Shown: positions 1 through 10,076 of the stretch, one piece after another | How positions within the stretch are numbered: the first letter of the stretch is position 1 | Layout: each line of letters opens with the position of its first letter | DNA from: Oegoconia quadripuncta | Lineage: Eukaryota > Arthropoda > Insecta > Lepidoptera > Autostichidae | Reading direction: 5' to 3' | DNA length: 64,000 nucleotides | Assembly (NCBI GenBank): GCA_949316235.1 | Contig: OX438749.1 | Coordinates: 6,776,914 to 6,840,913, forward strand | Notes under the pieces: model-generated | Seen by the model: only the letters and a program-made list of their open reading frames with translations | The model's database searches: none | What the model was told of the DNA's origin: nothing | Translations under genes and position numbers: made by a program

Positions 1-703
1 TTTTATAATTACTTCGTTAAAATAGTGAGTCACTCATACGTAATAACCACAATCTTACTTTAGATATATTGATTAATCAAAAAATTACTATAATTTTGTC
101 GAAAAGGCATCATCATATAAGTTTTTTTATGATATCATCGTTTATAAAAGCAGGTATTGGTTTGAAAATTAGTCATAAATCATATAACAGGGCGTTCTCG
201 TTATCTATCTAGTTAAATCGACAAACGATACCTTAATCAGCATGAAATTACGAAATCACTAAGCGCGAGATGCAATAATTTCTCCATGGCGACGTCTTAT
301 CAACGCGTTCATGTTTTATCCGCGCTTTGTGTCGATATAATGTTTATGGGGAGGCTCTCAATACAAATAAAGCGAAGTTTTGCAGCAGAAAGTCAACTTT
401 CGCTAACAGATATGGTGGTGGCGGGTTCCAATACCTCCAATTTCGACATAATACGTATACCAACTCATATCTCCGTTGCTCAAGCTGCTTAATTAAATAC
501 TGGCTAATTATGAGAGTTTCGGGGCAATATTTTAGCAAAGTTATCGTATAGACGATGTTTTCCGTCGAGTTGTTGATTGATTTGGTACACCTAACAAAGA
601 AGCTATAGCTATGTTTTCATGGGTGTCGTGGTCAAAGTCGAAAATGCTTTATTCTGTAGGTACATAGGATACACTTAAAATTGTCGGATTTTACATTTTT
701 TAA
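1..703. other. AT-rich sequence, no gene recognised
   Basis: Short overlapping open frames of 64 to 74 codons occur on both strands between 286 and 551, but none shows a domain, signal peptide or start context that sets it apart from chance. I see no repeat shared with the rest of the window until about position 705. Confidence 0.5.
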
Positions 704-704
704 G

Positions 705-765
705 CTCCTGAGCTAAGCAAGAAACTCGAGGGTTTGCTCTTTTAAAAACAGGTTTTTATAATTTA
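705..765 (-). mobile_element. LINE-A 3' untranslated fragment
   Basis: The stretch with AAGCAAGAAACTCGAGGG followed by GCTCTTTTAAA matches the 3' untranslated part of LINE-A at 18385-18430 in the same orientation, with a few substitutions. It is a truncated relic of about 60 bp with no coding part. The match is short, so the family call is moderate. Confidence 0.5.
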
Positions 766-882
766 CAAAGAGGTTTTTATATTTCATTATTAATTGTGAT
801 ATTATTAATTCTTAATAAGTTTCTGATTATGGGGTCAATATATTATTTACATACTTGGCTATAGTCATCATAAATTTGTTTG

Positions 883-985
883 TAAGCACTTTATTGAGTT
901 TTAAATACTATGTTAAATCACAGGAGTACAATGGCGGACATATCCCATGAAGGAATTTACTCCAATCAACCATAGGGACTATAAG
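883..985 (-). mobile_element. Repeat C: LINE 3'-end-like fragment, copy 1
   Basis: The block runs from CACTTTATTG through GTACAATGGCGGACATATCC to AACCATAGGGAC. Similar blocks lie at 55722-55850 (same orientation) and at 37065-37170 (opposite). Read on the minus strand the module ends near a GTACAATAAA-type signal, as LINE 3' ends commonly do. The parent LINE cannot be named from this fragment. Confidence 0.55.
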
Positions 986-989
986 TCAC

Positions 990-2430
990 ATCTAATCACA
1001 CTTATTTAGAAGCAAGAAGACTCGGTTTGGAAAGGATAGCATTTGTGGTGAATTTTGCCGTAAAGTTGGATGCCGCATTACTGGACCGATATTCCGGTGT
1101 CCCTAACATTAACTACTTACCTATTACGAGTCAGTAAAGCTTGTAATGACGTACCTGTAACAAAATTTAAAGATTAAATAAATGTCACAAATAAAAAATG
1201 CTTGCCACACGACAATTATAGCACATTATGAAATGGTAACTTTATAGATAAGTGTTATAACTGTTTTTTGTAGTGTGAGGGTATTCCCTAGGGAGAGCAG
1301 GTAGATATGAAATTTTGTCAGAAATGGTGTAATTAATACACAATCTGGTCACAGCACAGGATAATATTTTTGTAGTGAGACATAATTATATTAATATAGG
1401 TATATAAAGGATACAAGGCCATTTAAAGTGAATTAACAAAAAAACGAAACATCGTTTAATTAAAAAAAAAATAAATACAGATTTTGATGAAAATGGTAGC
1501 AGCGCGTATGAAAAATGAATCGATATTCGATTAGGCATCCAAAAGTTTCAAATTTCGAAATATGTCGAAACTACCGAACCATTTAGAATACACGGCCTGA
1601 GCTGGGCATCGAATCGTTTATTGGACGTATCTACCAACCTCTCAATATGCGGCCACACAAGCACCAAATATTGACTAAATAATAAATCCGTTCATAAAAC
1701 AACGTCGACAGCTCATAAAGATTTACGGTGTTACCGCTCTATAAATAAATATTTTACCATCGAGAACTTTCTATACGCCTTCTCTTGTTCTGTTGACAGA
1801 TATATAACTTCAATAACTCCCAAACATTACCCTATTACGGTTATATTCAATACCCACGCGAATAAATGGCGAAATGCTTTGATCTATTACTAATATGCAC
1901 TAGTGTAGAACCACCTACGTATTTTAAGTAAAAAAATGTTTAGTTCTAGACACTGCCGAGATTCTCAATTTTGAAATATTCGTTACCTATCCAAATCTAA
2001 TTTATTTTGTAAGGTTTAATTTGATCTAATAATATTTTTAGCAAAAGTGTGGCCAAATAACAAGTTTCCAGGCCAAGAATTTAAAAAATTAAAACAAAAG
2101 AGAGAGGGTACTTGGCAGACAAGGGGCATTCGGGGTTGGACGATTGAAGTGGACGGTTGAAAAACAAGGAGATCATTGTCATAATTTCCGGTTGGAATGC
2201 TGGATGGATAGTTTGTTAATGGTTAAGGGTTTGTCGAATATAGCTTTGAAAGTACTAAGAAGTTATTATTTCTTCAGGATTGCCTATACTTCTGAGATAG
2301 TTTTCCAATTTACATGGAACGTAGTAACTCCGTATAATAAGATAAAATAAAATTCTAATCTATAGGTACTACTACCAATTTTACAAAATAAGAGCACTTA
2401 AAAACCTAACATGAACAACTAATCTAAAGA
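990..2430. other. AT-rich sequence, no gene recognised
   Basis: Nothing convincing is seen. A stretch near 1595-1690 has on its minus strand a GATTCGATGCC box-B-like motif and could be a decayed tRNA-derived SINE head, but the rest of such an element is not readable. A 68-codon open frame at 2144-2350 has no recognisable feature. Confidence 0.45.
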
Positions 2431-2431
2431 C

Positions 2432-2471
2432 CCTGTGCCACCTCATCACTTAGTTTAGAAGGTGGCACAGG
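2432..2471. repeat. Perfect 12 bp inverted repeat
   Basis: The arms CCTGTGCCACCT and AGGTGGCACAGG are perfectly complementary and separated by 16 bases. The hairpin lies at the left edge of a segment that is clearly richer in G and C than its surroundings. A role is unknown; it may be an edge of a mobile element. Confidence 0.6.
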
Positions 2472-2712
2472 TTCGTTCCGTGTGGGACTGTGCCCAAGAT
2501 GCTGGCTGCATTACCTTACTGGATGGCAATGCTTAATCTTTGAGAAAGATAAGTGCCCGCTCTGGGGTTCCCTGAGACGTCGACCAGTCTGGTCGCCAGA
2601 TCATTATAAAAAGATAGAGCTCCGGAGTCCCAAGGAGCTAGAGTCTCAACCCCAAATGGAATAAAAAGTGACATTGAGTTAGACGTCAGTAGGTCAGGGC
2701 CAGTTTTCCAAA
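2472..2712. other. GC-richer segment, possibly a decayed repeat
   Basis: Base composition changes abruptly here. A 60-codon frame with W, C and R rich content (2482-2664, plus strand) is present but matches nothing I recognise. The segment may be a fragment of an unidentified mobile element, because it differs from flanking DNA and begins at a hairpin. Confidence 0.35.
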
Positions 2713-3176
2713 TAGCTTTCCCGTCGAGCCGTAGAAAAAAAATACTAAAATGAATTTAAAAGAAACAGTGGCTGAGCGGATTTCACTGTGCCAATTTGAT
2801 TTGGGGTTTCCTTCCATCAGATCAGGGGTGAACTTTTGGAACTTTCACAAAATCGAACTTATTTTTCGTTGGTTCCGACTCTTTTGTCAATTTCATTAAA
2901 CTATTTCTTTATTACGTTGACACGCAAAATATTTTGTACAAGAATTATGGCTAAGGTCAAGAGGTTAGTTTTTAGGAAACCGAAACGTAACTAACCAATG
3001 TCAACTAACTCATACCTGCCAGACGACGATTATTCGAATTTGAAATCGAATTACGCATACCCTCGTCGGGAATGCGAATGATGTGACCGTTCAAACGAGC
3101 GAACTTTTGAATCGCGAACATAAATTCACTCGTAATTTTTGCATGCGTATTAAAAGGCGAACGACTCAAACATCGC
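2713..3176. other. No gene recognised
   Basis: AT-rich unique-looking sequence. Open frames of 69 and 95 codons that start here run into the palindromic elements to the right and are shadows of those repeats. Confidence 0.45.
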
Positions 3177-3331
3177 ACACCTGGAACCCGATTCTCGCGC
3201 ACTCGACTTTTCACTGGCCAGAGACATTGACATATCTATCTCTTTCACACTTATATGCGAGTGCAAAAGTGACAAATCTATTGATGTCTACCGACAGTGA
3301 AATGTCGAGTGCGCGAGAATCGGGGTCCTGG
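3177..3331. mobile_element. Palindromic MITE-like element, first of a tandem pair
   Basis: The ends are inverted copies: CCCGATTCTCGCGCACTCGA on the left and TCGAGTGCGCGAGAATCGGG on the right, about 27 bp of nearly perfect terminal inverted repeat. The interior holds TATCTCTTTCACACTTATA and a GTGCAAAAGTGACAAA stretch. There is no coding capacity, so it would need a transposase from elsewhere. CCTGG or a close variant stands at each outer edge and at the junction with the next copy, which may be the duplicated target. Confidence 0.75.
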
Positions 3332-3480
3332 ACCCCTATTCTCGCACACTCGACATTTGTCTATCGATAGACATTGGCATGTCTATCTCTTTCACACTTA
3401 TATACGTGTGTAAAAGTGACAAACCTATTGATGTCGTTCGACATTGAAATCTCGAGTATGTGAGAATCAGGCTCCTGGCT
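3328..3480. mobile_element. Palindromic MITE-like element, second of a tandem pair
   Basis: This is a diverged second copy of the element immediately to the left, in the same order of parts: an end with CTATTCTCGCACACTCGAC, the shared interior TCTATCTCTTTCACACTTAT, and a decayed right end with GAGAATCAGG. The two copies abut with only a shared CCTGG between them. An 8 bp palindrome, AAAACAAG and CTTGTTTT, follows at 3486-3507. Confidence 0.72.
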
Positions 3481-3523
3481 TTTCTAAAACAAGCTTAGAC
3501 TTGTTTTGACAAACCCTGTATCC

Positions 3524-3891
3524 TGAGGGCGGGAATATACGTCAGATTGTGTTTCCGATTGTCTGATCGTATTCACTCGATACACGACCGATTATTCCGT
3601 CAGACTTTTTCTGAACTCGGTCGTTCTCGAGCTATTATCTAGAGTGCTTGCATGCGAAGCAGAAAGAAAAATGGATTACTGTTACTTATTACAATTTACT
3701 TGTTGCAAAAAAAAAATTTGCTCGTGTTGACGCGAAAGAAAAAACCGGTAATAAAATCGTAAACAGCTAACTCGGACGTCCGATGCGACTATCGGATCGG
3801 GGATGGGTATTGAATGTTCAAATAAAATAATGGCTCTAACGCCTTCCGATAATCGGATCAGACTATATTCGGACGTATATTCCCAGCCTTA
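3524..3891. mobile_element. MITE-like element with ~17 bp inverted ends
   Basis: The left end TGAGGGCGGGAATATACGTC and the right end GACGTATATTCCCAGCCTTA are inverted copies with a few mismatches. Subterminal CGGA and TCTGATC motifs are also repeated in inverse order (TCCGATTGTCTGATCG left, CCGATAATCGGATCAGAC right). Length is about 370 bp with no open frame, as expected for a non-autonomous DNA element. No clear target duplication is visible. Confidence 0.65.
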
Positions 3892-4769
3892 AACATGGTA
3901 AAATATACTGAACTCTACAAACAATAAGGGAAGGTCCTTGGAAATATTTCAAGTGCTCTATCGCAATCTATATAATGTAATATAATTATATATTCTAACA
4001 AACATACCAGAAATGATAAATGCAAAGAGACAACTTTTGACGAGGGTAAAAGTAATAATACATTTAACAAACGTTTACAAAAGATATATGAAACCTTTCT
4101 GCAATTAATGGGTTGGAAATAAAATCTCTGCAATGTGTAGGTTAAATATAATATATACCGGATGAGTTTTTACCGTATAAGGAAAAAATAGTGCAAATTA
4201 GGTAAGTGAAATAGAAGGTACAATACAATACAATACAATACAAGGTATTGGCACAGGTAGTTAATTTTTTTCTAAACCATCATCGTATAAAGTATTGTGT
4301 CATTTGACGGTCACGTTACAAGGGTATTCCACATAATTACATCATTAAAGTAAATAAATAAAAAAAAACTTGGAGAAAAGATGAGTTCAAAATAAATTTC
4401 GCATGATCTGAATCTGAAGATGTATATGTAATAATAATATAATAATAACTATATATGTATAATAGTGCTGACTGTACAAAATAACTTACACAAAATATCT
4501 AAAAACAGGGTAGACGACAACGTGAGCAACTTTAACAAATAGAAAAATGAAAGATAACCTAAAAATTTGCATCTGATTTATCACTGACATAAAACAAATA
4601 ATTTACTATCTCCGTGCACCATTCATTATAGTGCCGGCAGTGGTTATTATGATCCTTGATAAATTAGGCATTCGTGCCTTTAAATAAATCCCTGACCTTT
4701 ATAAAAAGTAACGAGCTCATTTTTTTATAAAAAAAAATTGCAGTCATACTGACCAGAAATAAAAGAATA
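3892..4769. other. AT-rich sequence with a short microsatellite
   Basis: An (ACAAT)n run of about four and a half units lies at 4220-4242, and an ATA/ATAATA-rich patch at 4427-4460. No gene is recognised; the 72- and 60-codon minus-strand frames have no features. Confidence 0.5.
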
Positions 4770-4813
4770 CATCGGCCAAGTCGCATCGGGCATGCATAAA
4801 TGTAGGGTTCCGT
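4770..4813 (+). repeat. Repeat M head fragment
   Basis: CGGCCAAGTCGCATCGGG followed by AGGGTTCCGT resembles the head of a common lepidopteran dispersed repeat, also seen at 28029-28110 and possibly 62562-62600. Short and diverged. Confidence 0.4.
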
Positions 4814-5298
4814 GGCATTTGCTAACCGCATACACTTGATTTTCAATTAAAAAACTTTTTCCCCAACAGCAAAAATAACTTGGTAAAAGCAAATATCAGC
4901 AGCAGTCTGTGACTGAAAGAGATAGGTTCTTTTATTATTATTTTACTGACTACTTTTCTGTTTGCAATAAAGATATAAAGTCGTAAGGTTATAGACGCCT
5001 AATTTTTGATTTGCTGTACCGAACTAGCGGTGGTGTGAGGAAGATGGGAAACCGCATTCAGGTTGGCCCTACCAAGGATGTTATTTACGTGACCTTGATC
5101 TCAATTCTCTGCCAATCAGAGCGCAATTAATTGACAGAACTAGCCAATAAGTGATTCGAAGTTTTTGGGCATGTGTACCTGATGTACTGACATAGGCCCC
5201 CGTTTGTTAATAGAAGTCTATCTATACAGCTGTGTGGTCGTTGTAGAAAGCAAACCAGACTTTACTTAAATACACTTTTACATACATACAACTTTTAT
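4814..5298. other. No gene recognised
   Basis: Unique-looking sequence with no shared repeat or meaningful open frame. Confidence 0.5.
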
Positions 5299-5512
5299 CT
5301 CAAATGGTCAGACATATCCCATTTAGTGTTTAATACTTGAAACAACATTCACGGTTCAAATATACAGAAATGCACACGTAATACGAGGTGAGTGCATCGC
5401 CGTCAAAACGTGCAAATCTATAGATATTTTCTGGTCGAAGGCGAGTATTAGTCGCCTTTTAGGACACCCGCAGGAAGCCAATTCTATCCTTTTTAGATGC
5501 CGAAACCATATT
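5299..5512 (-). repeat. Repeat D, copy 1
   Basis: Read on the minus strand this has the order GGTTTCGGCAT, GGCGACTAATACTCGCC, ACGTTTTGACGG, GTGAATGTTGTTTC and GGGATATGTCTGACCAT. The same order occurs at 7729-7965 (minus), 35296-35650 (plus) and 47090-47345 (minus). It is a dispersed module of about 230 bp common in moth and butterfly DNA, probably the 3' part of a retroelement. This copy is diverged. Confidence 0.65.
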
Positions 5513-5924
5513 ATGCCAAAATCTAATTTCCATAAGCGAAACAATGGTTATCCTGTTTCAACTGAAATATTAAAATTTAATTAAATTTTCCAACTCCTCA
5601 GAGGGTAGTGATATCGAGTGGGAAGTGGGAATTATCAATCCCATTCGGGCCGGGGCACAGATGGGATCGGCTACTGTTAATTGTTTGTAATTTATGGCCC
5701 CCTCACTATTACTAAAGGGAGGGAAACCCGCCATTTTAAAGCCGCAGATTAATCAAAAACATATCAAAATGTTCTCTAGTTGAATAAAACGAAGTTATGT
5801 GTGTTTGTATCTAATTGCTGTTTAAAAATTATAAACCTACAAAGAGGTCAATAAATCAGAATATACTTTTGCTTGTGTCTGTAACGAAGATATCTCAGAT
5901 CTGCAATTCCACAAATATTGACAC
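5513..5924. other. No gene recognised
   Basis: Nothing recognised. Composition is somewhat G- and C-richer at 5620-5740. Confidence 0.45.
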
Positions 5925-6066
5925 TGGTGTCGATTCGGATGTACACCAACTAAACTAAAACCAGTTTTAAAGTAGTACTGTCTCTTTCTCCTTGGAACAG
6001 TACGATGCGACGGCACCACTCCAAAACTGGTTTTAGTTTAGTTGGTGTACATCCGAATCGACACCA
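5925..6066. mobile_element. Foldback MITE, 142 bp near-perfect palindrome
   Basis: The two arms of about 46 bp begin with TGGTGTCGATTCGGATGTAC and end with GTACATCCGAATCGACACCA and are almost perfectly complementary. They also share AACTAAACTAAAACCAGTTT in inverse form. The centre has a second small inverted pair, AGTACTGT and ACAGTAC. A transcript would form one long hairpin. The high arm identity argues for a recent origin or for selection or gene conversion keeping the arms alike. A partial relative lies at 18055-18105. Confidence 0.85.
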
Positions 6067-6995
6067 CTGTTGGTTTCTTCCTTACCTTATGTTTATTTGC
6101 TTTTTAGCATAACATTTTTATCCTGCGTTTTATAGTTATGCAGTAATAAATAACATATCAAAAATGCCATGCCAGTAATGTCAAAAATGTCAAACATGAC
6201 ATAGATTTTTATAATTTGATTTTCGGTTTTTAACAGTTTAAAGTGAAAATAATCTCGAGGACAGCTCGCTGCCCGAGCAACCCCCCGGAATACTAGTTAT
6301 AATATATAATCGGAGTTACTTTATCTAGAACACAAACTTCAAAACGTTATAGAACTGCAGTTAACGATCCGTGTACAGAATTTCGTTTGGGAGAAAATAA
6401 AGAGCCACAACGTTCCTATATTTTCTACTTTTCGACTCTGATGCACGACCCTCCAGCCGAGCAAAGTAAATCGCCTAGATTTTCCTACGGGTACACACGC
6501 TAAATCGGCAAATAAAACCCGAATACATCGGTATTCCCGTATTGCAAATGAAGCCAACGAAAGCTGTCGTCCTTCGGCACCGGGGGGACCGCAAAAAATA
6601 TTGTTACTTTACAAGACATTCTGCCTTATTTGTACACTGGAGGTTTTCTGATTAATTTGTTGTTATAGAAAATGTTGTGATAACAATAAATCATTTACTC
6701 TTCAGACAATAAAGTCCATGTTTGCTAGTACAACCACATATAACTATGTTAGTAAACAGTGGTAGACATTGAAAATGTTAGAAAAATGATTATATGGTAA
6801 AAGAATGAGATGAACTAGGTTGACAAGTAAAATATACCGTTGTGTATTTAAACAGTACTTAGGTATCAAGAAAAATAGTATCTACCGAGAGTGAGCCTCG
6901 ATCCAAATCTTGAGGACTCTCTTTACAACGCGAGTTACAACAGAATTCAATTGTTACCTGAAGGTTAATGGTTTTGGAGTGTATATGTTTTTATA
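6067..6995. other. No gene recognised
   Basis: Mixed AT-rich sequence. The 72-codon minus-strand frame at 6339-6557 shows no domain. No repeat shared within the window was seen. Confidence 0.45.
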
Positions 6996-7007
6996 TTTCT
7001 ATGTTTG

Positions 7008-7098
7008 TTAAAAGAGAAGTTGAACGTCGTGTCGTATTAGGAGGTCAAGAGGAAGGCGGAGGACAGAGATATGGAAAAATCTCCACCGACAAGATGAT
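7008..7098 (+). mobile_element. RTE-like LINE 3' end, 5'-truncated
   Basis: In frame-shifted form it encodes a peptide like LNVVSY.EVKRKAEDR, the same C-terminal peptide as the better preserved remnant at 26538-27010. It then ends in a GACAAGATGATGATG tail, as expected for an RTE-type 3' terminus. Only the last 30 or so residues remain, so it is a dead-on-arrival copy. Confidence 0.65.
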
Positions 7099-7099
7099 G

Positions 7100-7262
7100 A
7101 TGTTACCCCCTGTAGCCTAACCGATTTCGAGTACACGGCGTTGTTCGATACGTCTTAATCCGCAATGTCATTGAATTTATGAAAAAAATTCAAAATGGCC
7201 CAAAATATGCTGTCGGGTTTTAAGGTTTTAAAATAGTTATTCTAAATCGTGAGACGTTAGAA
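7100..7262 (-). repeat. Repeat E, diverged copy
   Basis: CAAAATGGCCCAAAATATGC followed by GTCGGGTTTT is the reverse complement of the repeat E core (ACCCGACAGCATATTTTG at 12600). It directly follows the LINE tail. The left part, CCTAACCGATTTCG, resembles the matching flank in the copy at 32330-32480. Confidence 0.5.
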
Positions 7263-7728
7263 AAATAAACCAAAACATAACACTAATCTCGTTAACGTGA
7301 AAACGGAATCAAATAAGGAAACTGGTAATTAATTTAAAGTCGGCCACTATCGCTTTTACTTTGCACTTTCTCATGGCAACACAAAATAAGTGTAGCAAAC
7401 GGGCGCTGTGCAGTGGCCCGACGTGAAAATGATTTACGTAGCCCAAGAAGGAAAACCAGCCGATTTCCCCGACGCATAAATCCAAAGCGACCCAACCTAA
7501 AGGAGTTATAAGCGAATCACATTTTTCCATTCGCCTCCACTGAGTATTTCATCTACACGGGAACATGGAAGCGGGAAGTTGGTGGATTCTCTCCGCCTAA
7601 TGTATGTCTTAGTCAAATTGATTTGAACGAAAAGTCGGCGATGTGGGAATTTGGATTGAAGGTGGACTCTGAAAGGCTTTTGCCAATTGTATGTATATAC
7701 TTACATAACGTAGATACATAACGTCTCA
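7263..7728. other. No gene recognised
   Basis: A 73-codon minus-strand frame (7309-7530) has no recognisable domain. No repeat identified. Confidence 0.45.
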
Positions 7729-7965
7729 ACCGTTATCCCAAATGGAGTGGTCAGAGATATCCCAAACCATAGTGTTTGGGTGTTCTAAACATTAAAAATT
7801 TAATGATTGAAACAATATCCACAGTTCACCTTATGAAATCAGATATGATTTAAACGTGCAAAACTATAGATGTTTTTGGTGGAAAGTCCCTTAGTCGCCT
7901 TTTACGACATCTTTCACGTTGGTTCTATTTTATTTGAGTGCCGAAACCACACAGCACCAATTAGA
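7729..7965 (-). repeat. Repeat D, copy 2
   Basis: This is well preserved. On the minus strand it runs through GTGTGGTTTCGGCACTC, GTCGTAAAAGGCGACTAAG, CATCTATAGTTTTGCACG, GTGGATATTGTTTCAATCAT and AACACTATGGTTTGGGATAT to CTGACCACTCCATTTGGGAT. It aligns over its whole length with the copies at 35296 (plus) and 47090 (minus). Confidence 0.75.
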
Positions 7966-8188
7966 CAATCCGATCCGATCGAAACAGAAAGACTGTCGAC
8001 GAAATTTCATCATCATATCAGCAACGTCCATTGGTGAACACTGTCTCCCCGGCGGTTTGGTGAAGCGGCTTACACTTAGCAACTTCCATAGTAGAGGGTG
8101 ATTTCCACTCTAGGGCCCGTATTAATACATCAATCTCAATAGAAGTCTTGAGGCTGTATCAACCGAGATACGTCTTAAGCAGTTGACG

Positions 8189-8505
8189 CGTTGACATTGG
8201 GTTTACGATTCGGAGGTCGCGGGTTCGATCCCCAGCGGGGTACAAGTTTAAGTACTCGGTTTGGTTGGTGGTAGGGCATTTTAAATGTCCGCCTGGCTAC
8301 CTACCACCATCTTATCTAAATCTGCCGCCAAGCAGCAATGTTAATAGAATTGTTGTGTTCCGGTTGTCAGAGATAAGATAGCCAGTCCCCCAAGTGTGTT
8401 GGGGTTTCCGGGTCAGTACGCTCCCACCTTCGGCCTCATCTTCACTTAACATCAGGTGTGATTGAGGTCAAGTACCAACCCGTTATGCAAGATAAATAAA
8501 TAACC
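8189..8505 (+). mobile_element. SINE-1 copy, nearly full length
   Basis: The tRNA-like head is partly eroded at its 5' side but keeps GGAGGTCGCGGGTTCGATCC (box B). The body follows with GTTTGGTTGGTGGTAGGGCA, ATCTGCCGCCAAGCAGCAAT, GTTGGGGTTTCCGGGTCAG and CATCAGGTGTGATTGAGGTC, then an A-rich AAGATAAATAAATAA tail. Such elements are copied by LINE machinery and have no protein of their own. No clear target-site duplication is seen. Confidence 0.85.
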
Positions 8506-8877
8506 TTGAACAATGAACAGAAAAACGTTCATTCTATTCAATAAAGTGTTATTTTATTACTTTTATAGTGGAATTTCAATTCTCGTGTGTCGTCAAATGA
8601 ACTATGCCATTGATAGAACGGGCACAACTACTAAATGGGGATATATCCGAGAGAACTGTTAGCTATAAAACTACAGTGGCGGGTAAACAAAGCTCTTTTG
8701 TTATCTGTGAAAACAGCGGCGCGGGACGCTCGGTAGTTTGAACATAATTGAGGCCGCGGAAACCAAAATATTATCATTTAGTCTGTTTCAGAGGGTGAAA
8801 CCATGTGGTTGCCACAGATAACACTTGTTTAAACATAGGTCACGAAATTAGGTAATTCAAGAATGTGTACGAATTTA
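8506..8877. other. No gene recognised
   Basis: Unique-looking sequence between two SINE-1 copies. It contains a G- and C-rich patch near 8710-8760 (GCGGCGCGGGACGCTCGG) but no open frame of note. Confidence 0.45.
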
Positions 8878-9150
8878 ACCACCTCTGTGGCTCAATGTAA
8901 ACAACATTGGGCTTACGATTCGGAGGTCGCGGGTTCGATCCCCAGCGGGGTACATATTTTGTACTCGGTTTGGTTGGTGGTAGGGCATTTTAAATGTCCG
9001 TCTGGCTAGCTACCACCATCTTATCTAAATCTGCCGCCAAACAGCAATAAATCCCCCAAATAAGATGGGGTTTCCGGGTCAGTACGCTACCACCTTCAGC
9101 CTCATCTTCACTTAACATAAGGTGTGATTGAGGTCAAGTGCTAACCCGTT
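8878..9150 (+). mobile_element. SINE-1 copy, head intact, internally deleted
   Basis: The head CTCTGTGGCTCAATGTAAAC and the box B GGTTCGATCCC are intact. The body lacks about 40 bp around the usual TTGTGTTCCGGTTGTC block and ends at TCAAGTGCTAACCCGTTGG. It abuts a second, inverted SINE-1 fragment. Confidence 0.85.
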
Positions 9151-9272
9151 GGACATTTAAAATGCCTTACCACTAACCAAACCAAAACCAAAATTAGTAC
9201 CCCGCTGGGAATAGAACCCGCGACCTCCGAATTGTAAACCCTATGTTGTTTACATTGAGCCACGGAGGCGGT
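9151..9272 (-). mobile_element. SINE-1 head fragment, inverted partner
   Basis: Minus-strand SINE-1 consisting of the head and the first part of the body only (GGCATTTTAAATGTCC to the CCTCCGTGGCTCAATGTAAA end). With the neighbour on the left it makes a tail-to-tail inverted pair whose heads, at 8880 and 9271, could base-pair over more than 100 bp. Confidence 0.82.
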
Positions 9273-9675
9273 TAAGTTTCTCCGTTCTGGGCGTTATTAA
9301 CACCTAGTATACCTTTTTATGGCCTGACCGTATTACACGAGGGTAACATAGACGTGATAGTGTCAGTACTACAGATTACTACCGTATATTAAGTAGGTAA
9401 TTTAATTAATACAACATGTACTTTGTCGGCAACTTTCACCTTATCTATCGATCCCAAATTAATTTAAGGGGAATTGCCATGAAATTGGTTCATTTCAAAC
9501 CTTAAAGGTTAAATCTATTAACCAATGGGAAATCATCCAGAACAAAATGATAGAGATTTGGAAAGTGGAGGACGGATGCCGATGATTATGTACTAGAAGA
9601 CTCCTATTGAAGCAAACTCGTAGTAAAATTATAATCAGTTTTTTATATATAATAAATATGTATATTTTTTTTTTA
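9273..9675. other. No gene recognised
   Basis: A 103-codon minus-strand frame at 9495-9806 extends through this stretch into the SINE-2 copy. Its hydrophobic, low-complexity content comes from AT-rich DNA, so I do not treat it as a gene. Confidence 0.45.
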
Positions 9676-9855
9676 TAAATATTTCGGATACACCAATCAT
9701 CTAGTCCCGAACTAAGTAAAGCTTGTGCTATGGATACTAGATAACGGATAAACATACATAAATATTTATATAAACATCCAAAACTCGGGAATAAATGTTT
9801 CATCACACAGTTACCCCTCGCGGGATTCGAACCCGCAACCGTTGGTTGGATTGGA
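9676..9855 (-). mobile_element. SINE-2 copy, variant subtype
   Basis: The minus strand carries the box-B region CGGGTTCGAATCCCGCGAGG, the CGAGTTTTGGATGTTT block and a decayed GATTGGTGTATCCGAAATAT end. The head 5' of box B is replaced by unrelated sequence. Body details (GATACTAGATAACGGATAAA on the plus strand) match the copy at 13478 better than the 43900 type, so two subfamilies seem present. Confidence 0.7.
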
Positions 9856-9934
9856 TATTGGATAGGTTATGTGGTATATTTATTTATATATATTATTTTT
9901 TTAATAAAATAATTTTCAATTGTTGTATACACTA

Positions 9935-10076
9935 TTTTCTGCCCAATCTAATAAACACTATGTATCTCTAAGGTTTGCTGGTAGAAAACACTATCGGAGT
10001 TAAGCTTTGTACATACAATGCATATTTCTGTAACAATTTTGTGTACAATAAAGATATTAAGTAATAAATAAATCAA
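9935..10076 (+). mobile_element. LINE 3' tail with polyadenylation-like end
   Basis: The stretch ends in TTGTGTACAATAAAGATATT and a (TAA)n-like tail. A very similar end, GTGTGCAATAAAG plus (TAA)n, lies at 14446-14530. In both places it sits next to a minus-strand SINE-2 that begins CAAGACGAATAATAAATAAA. It is probably a truncated LINE 3' untranslated end. Confidence 0.45.
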
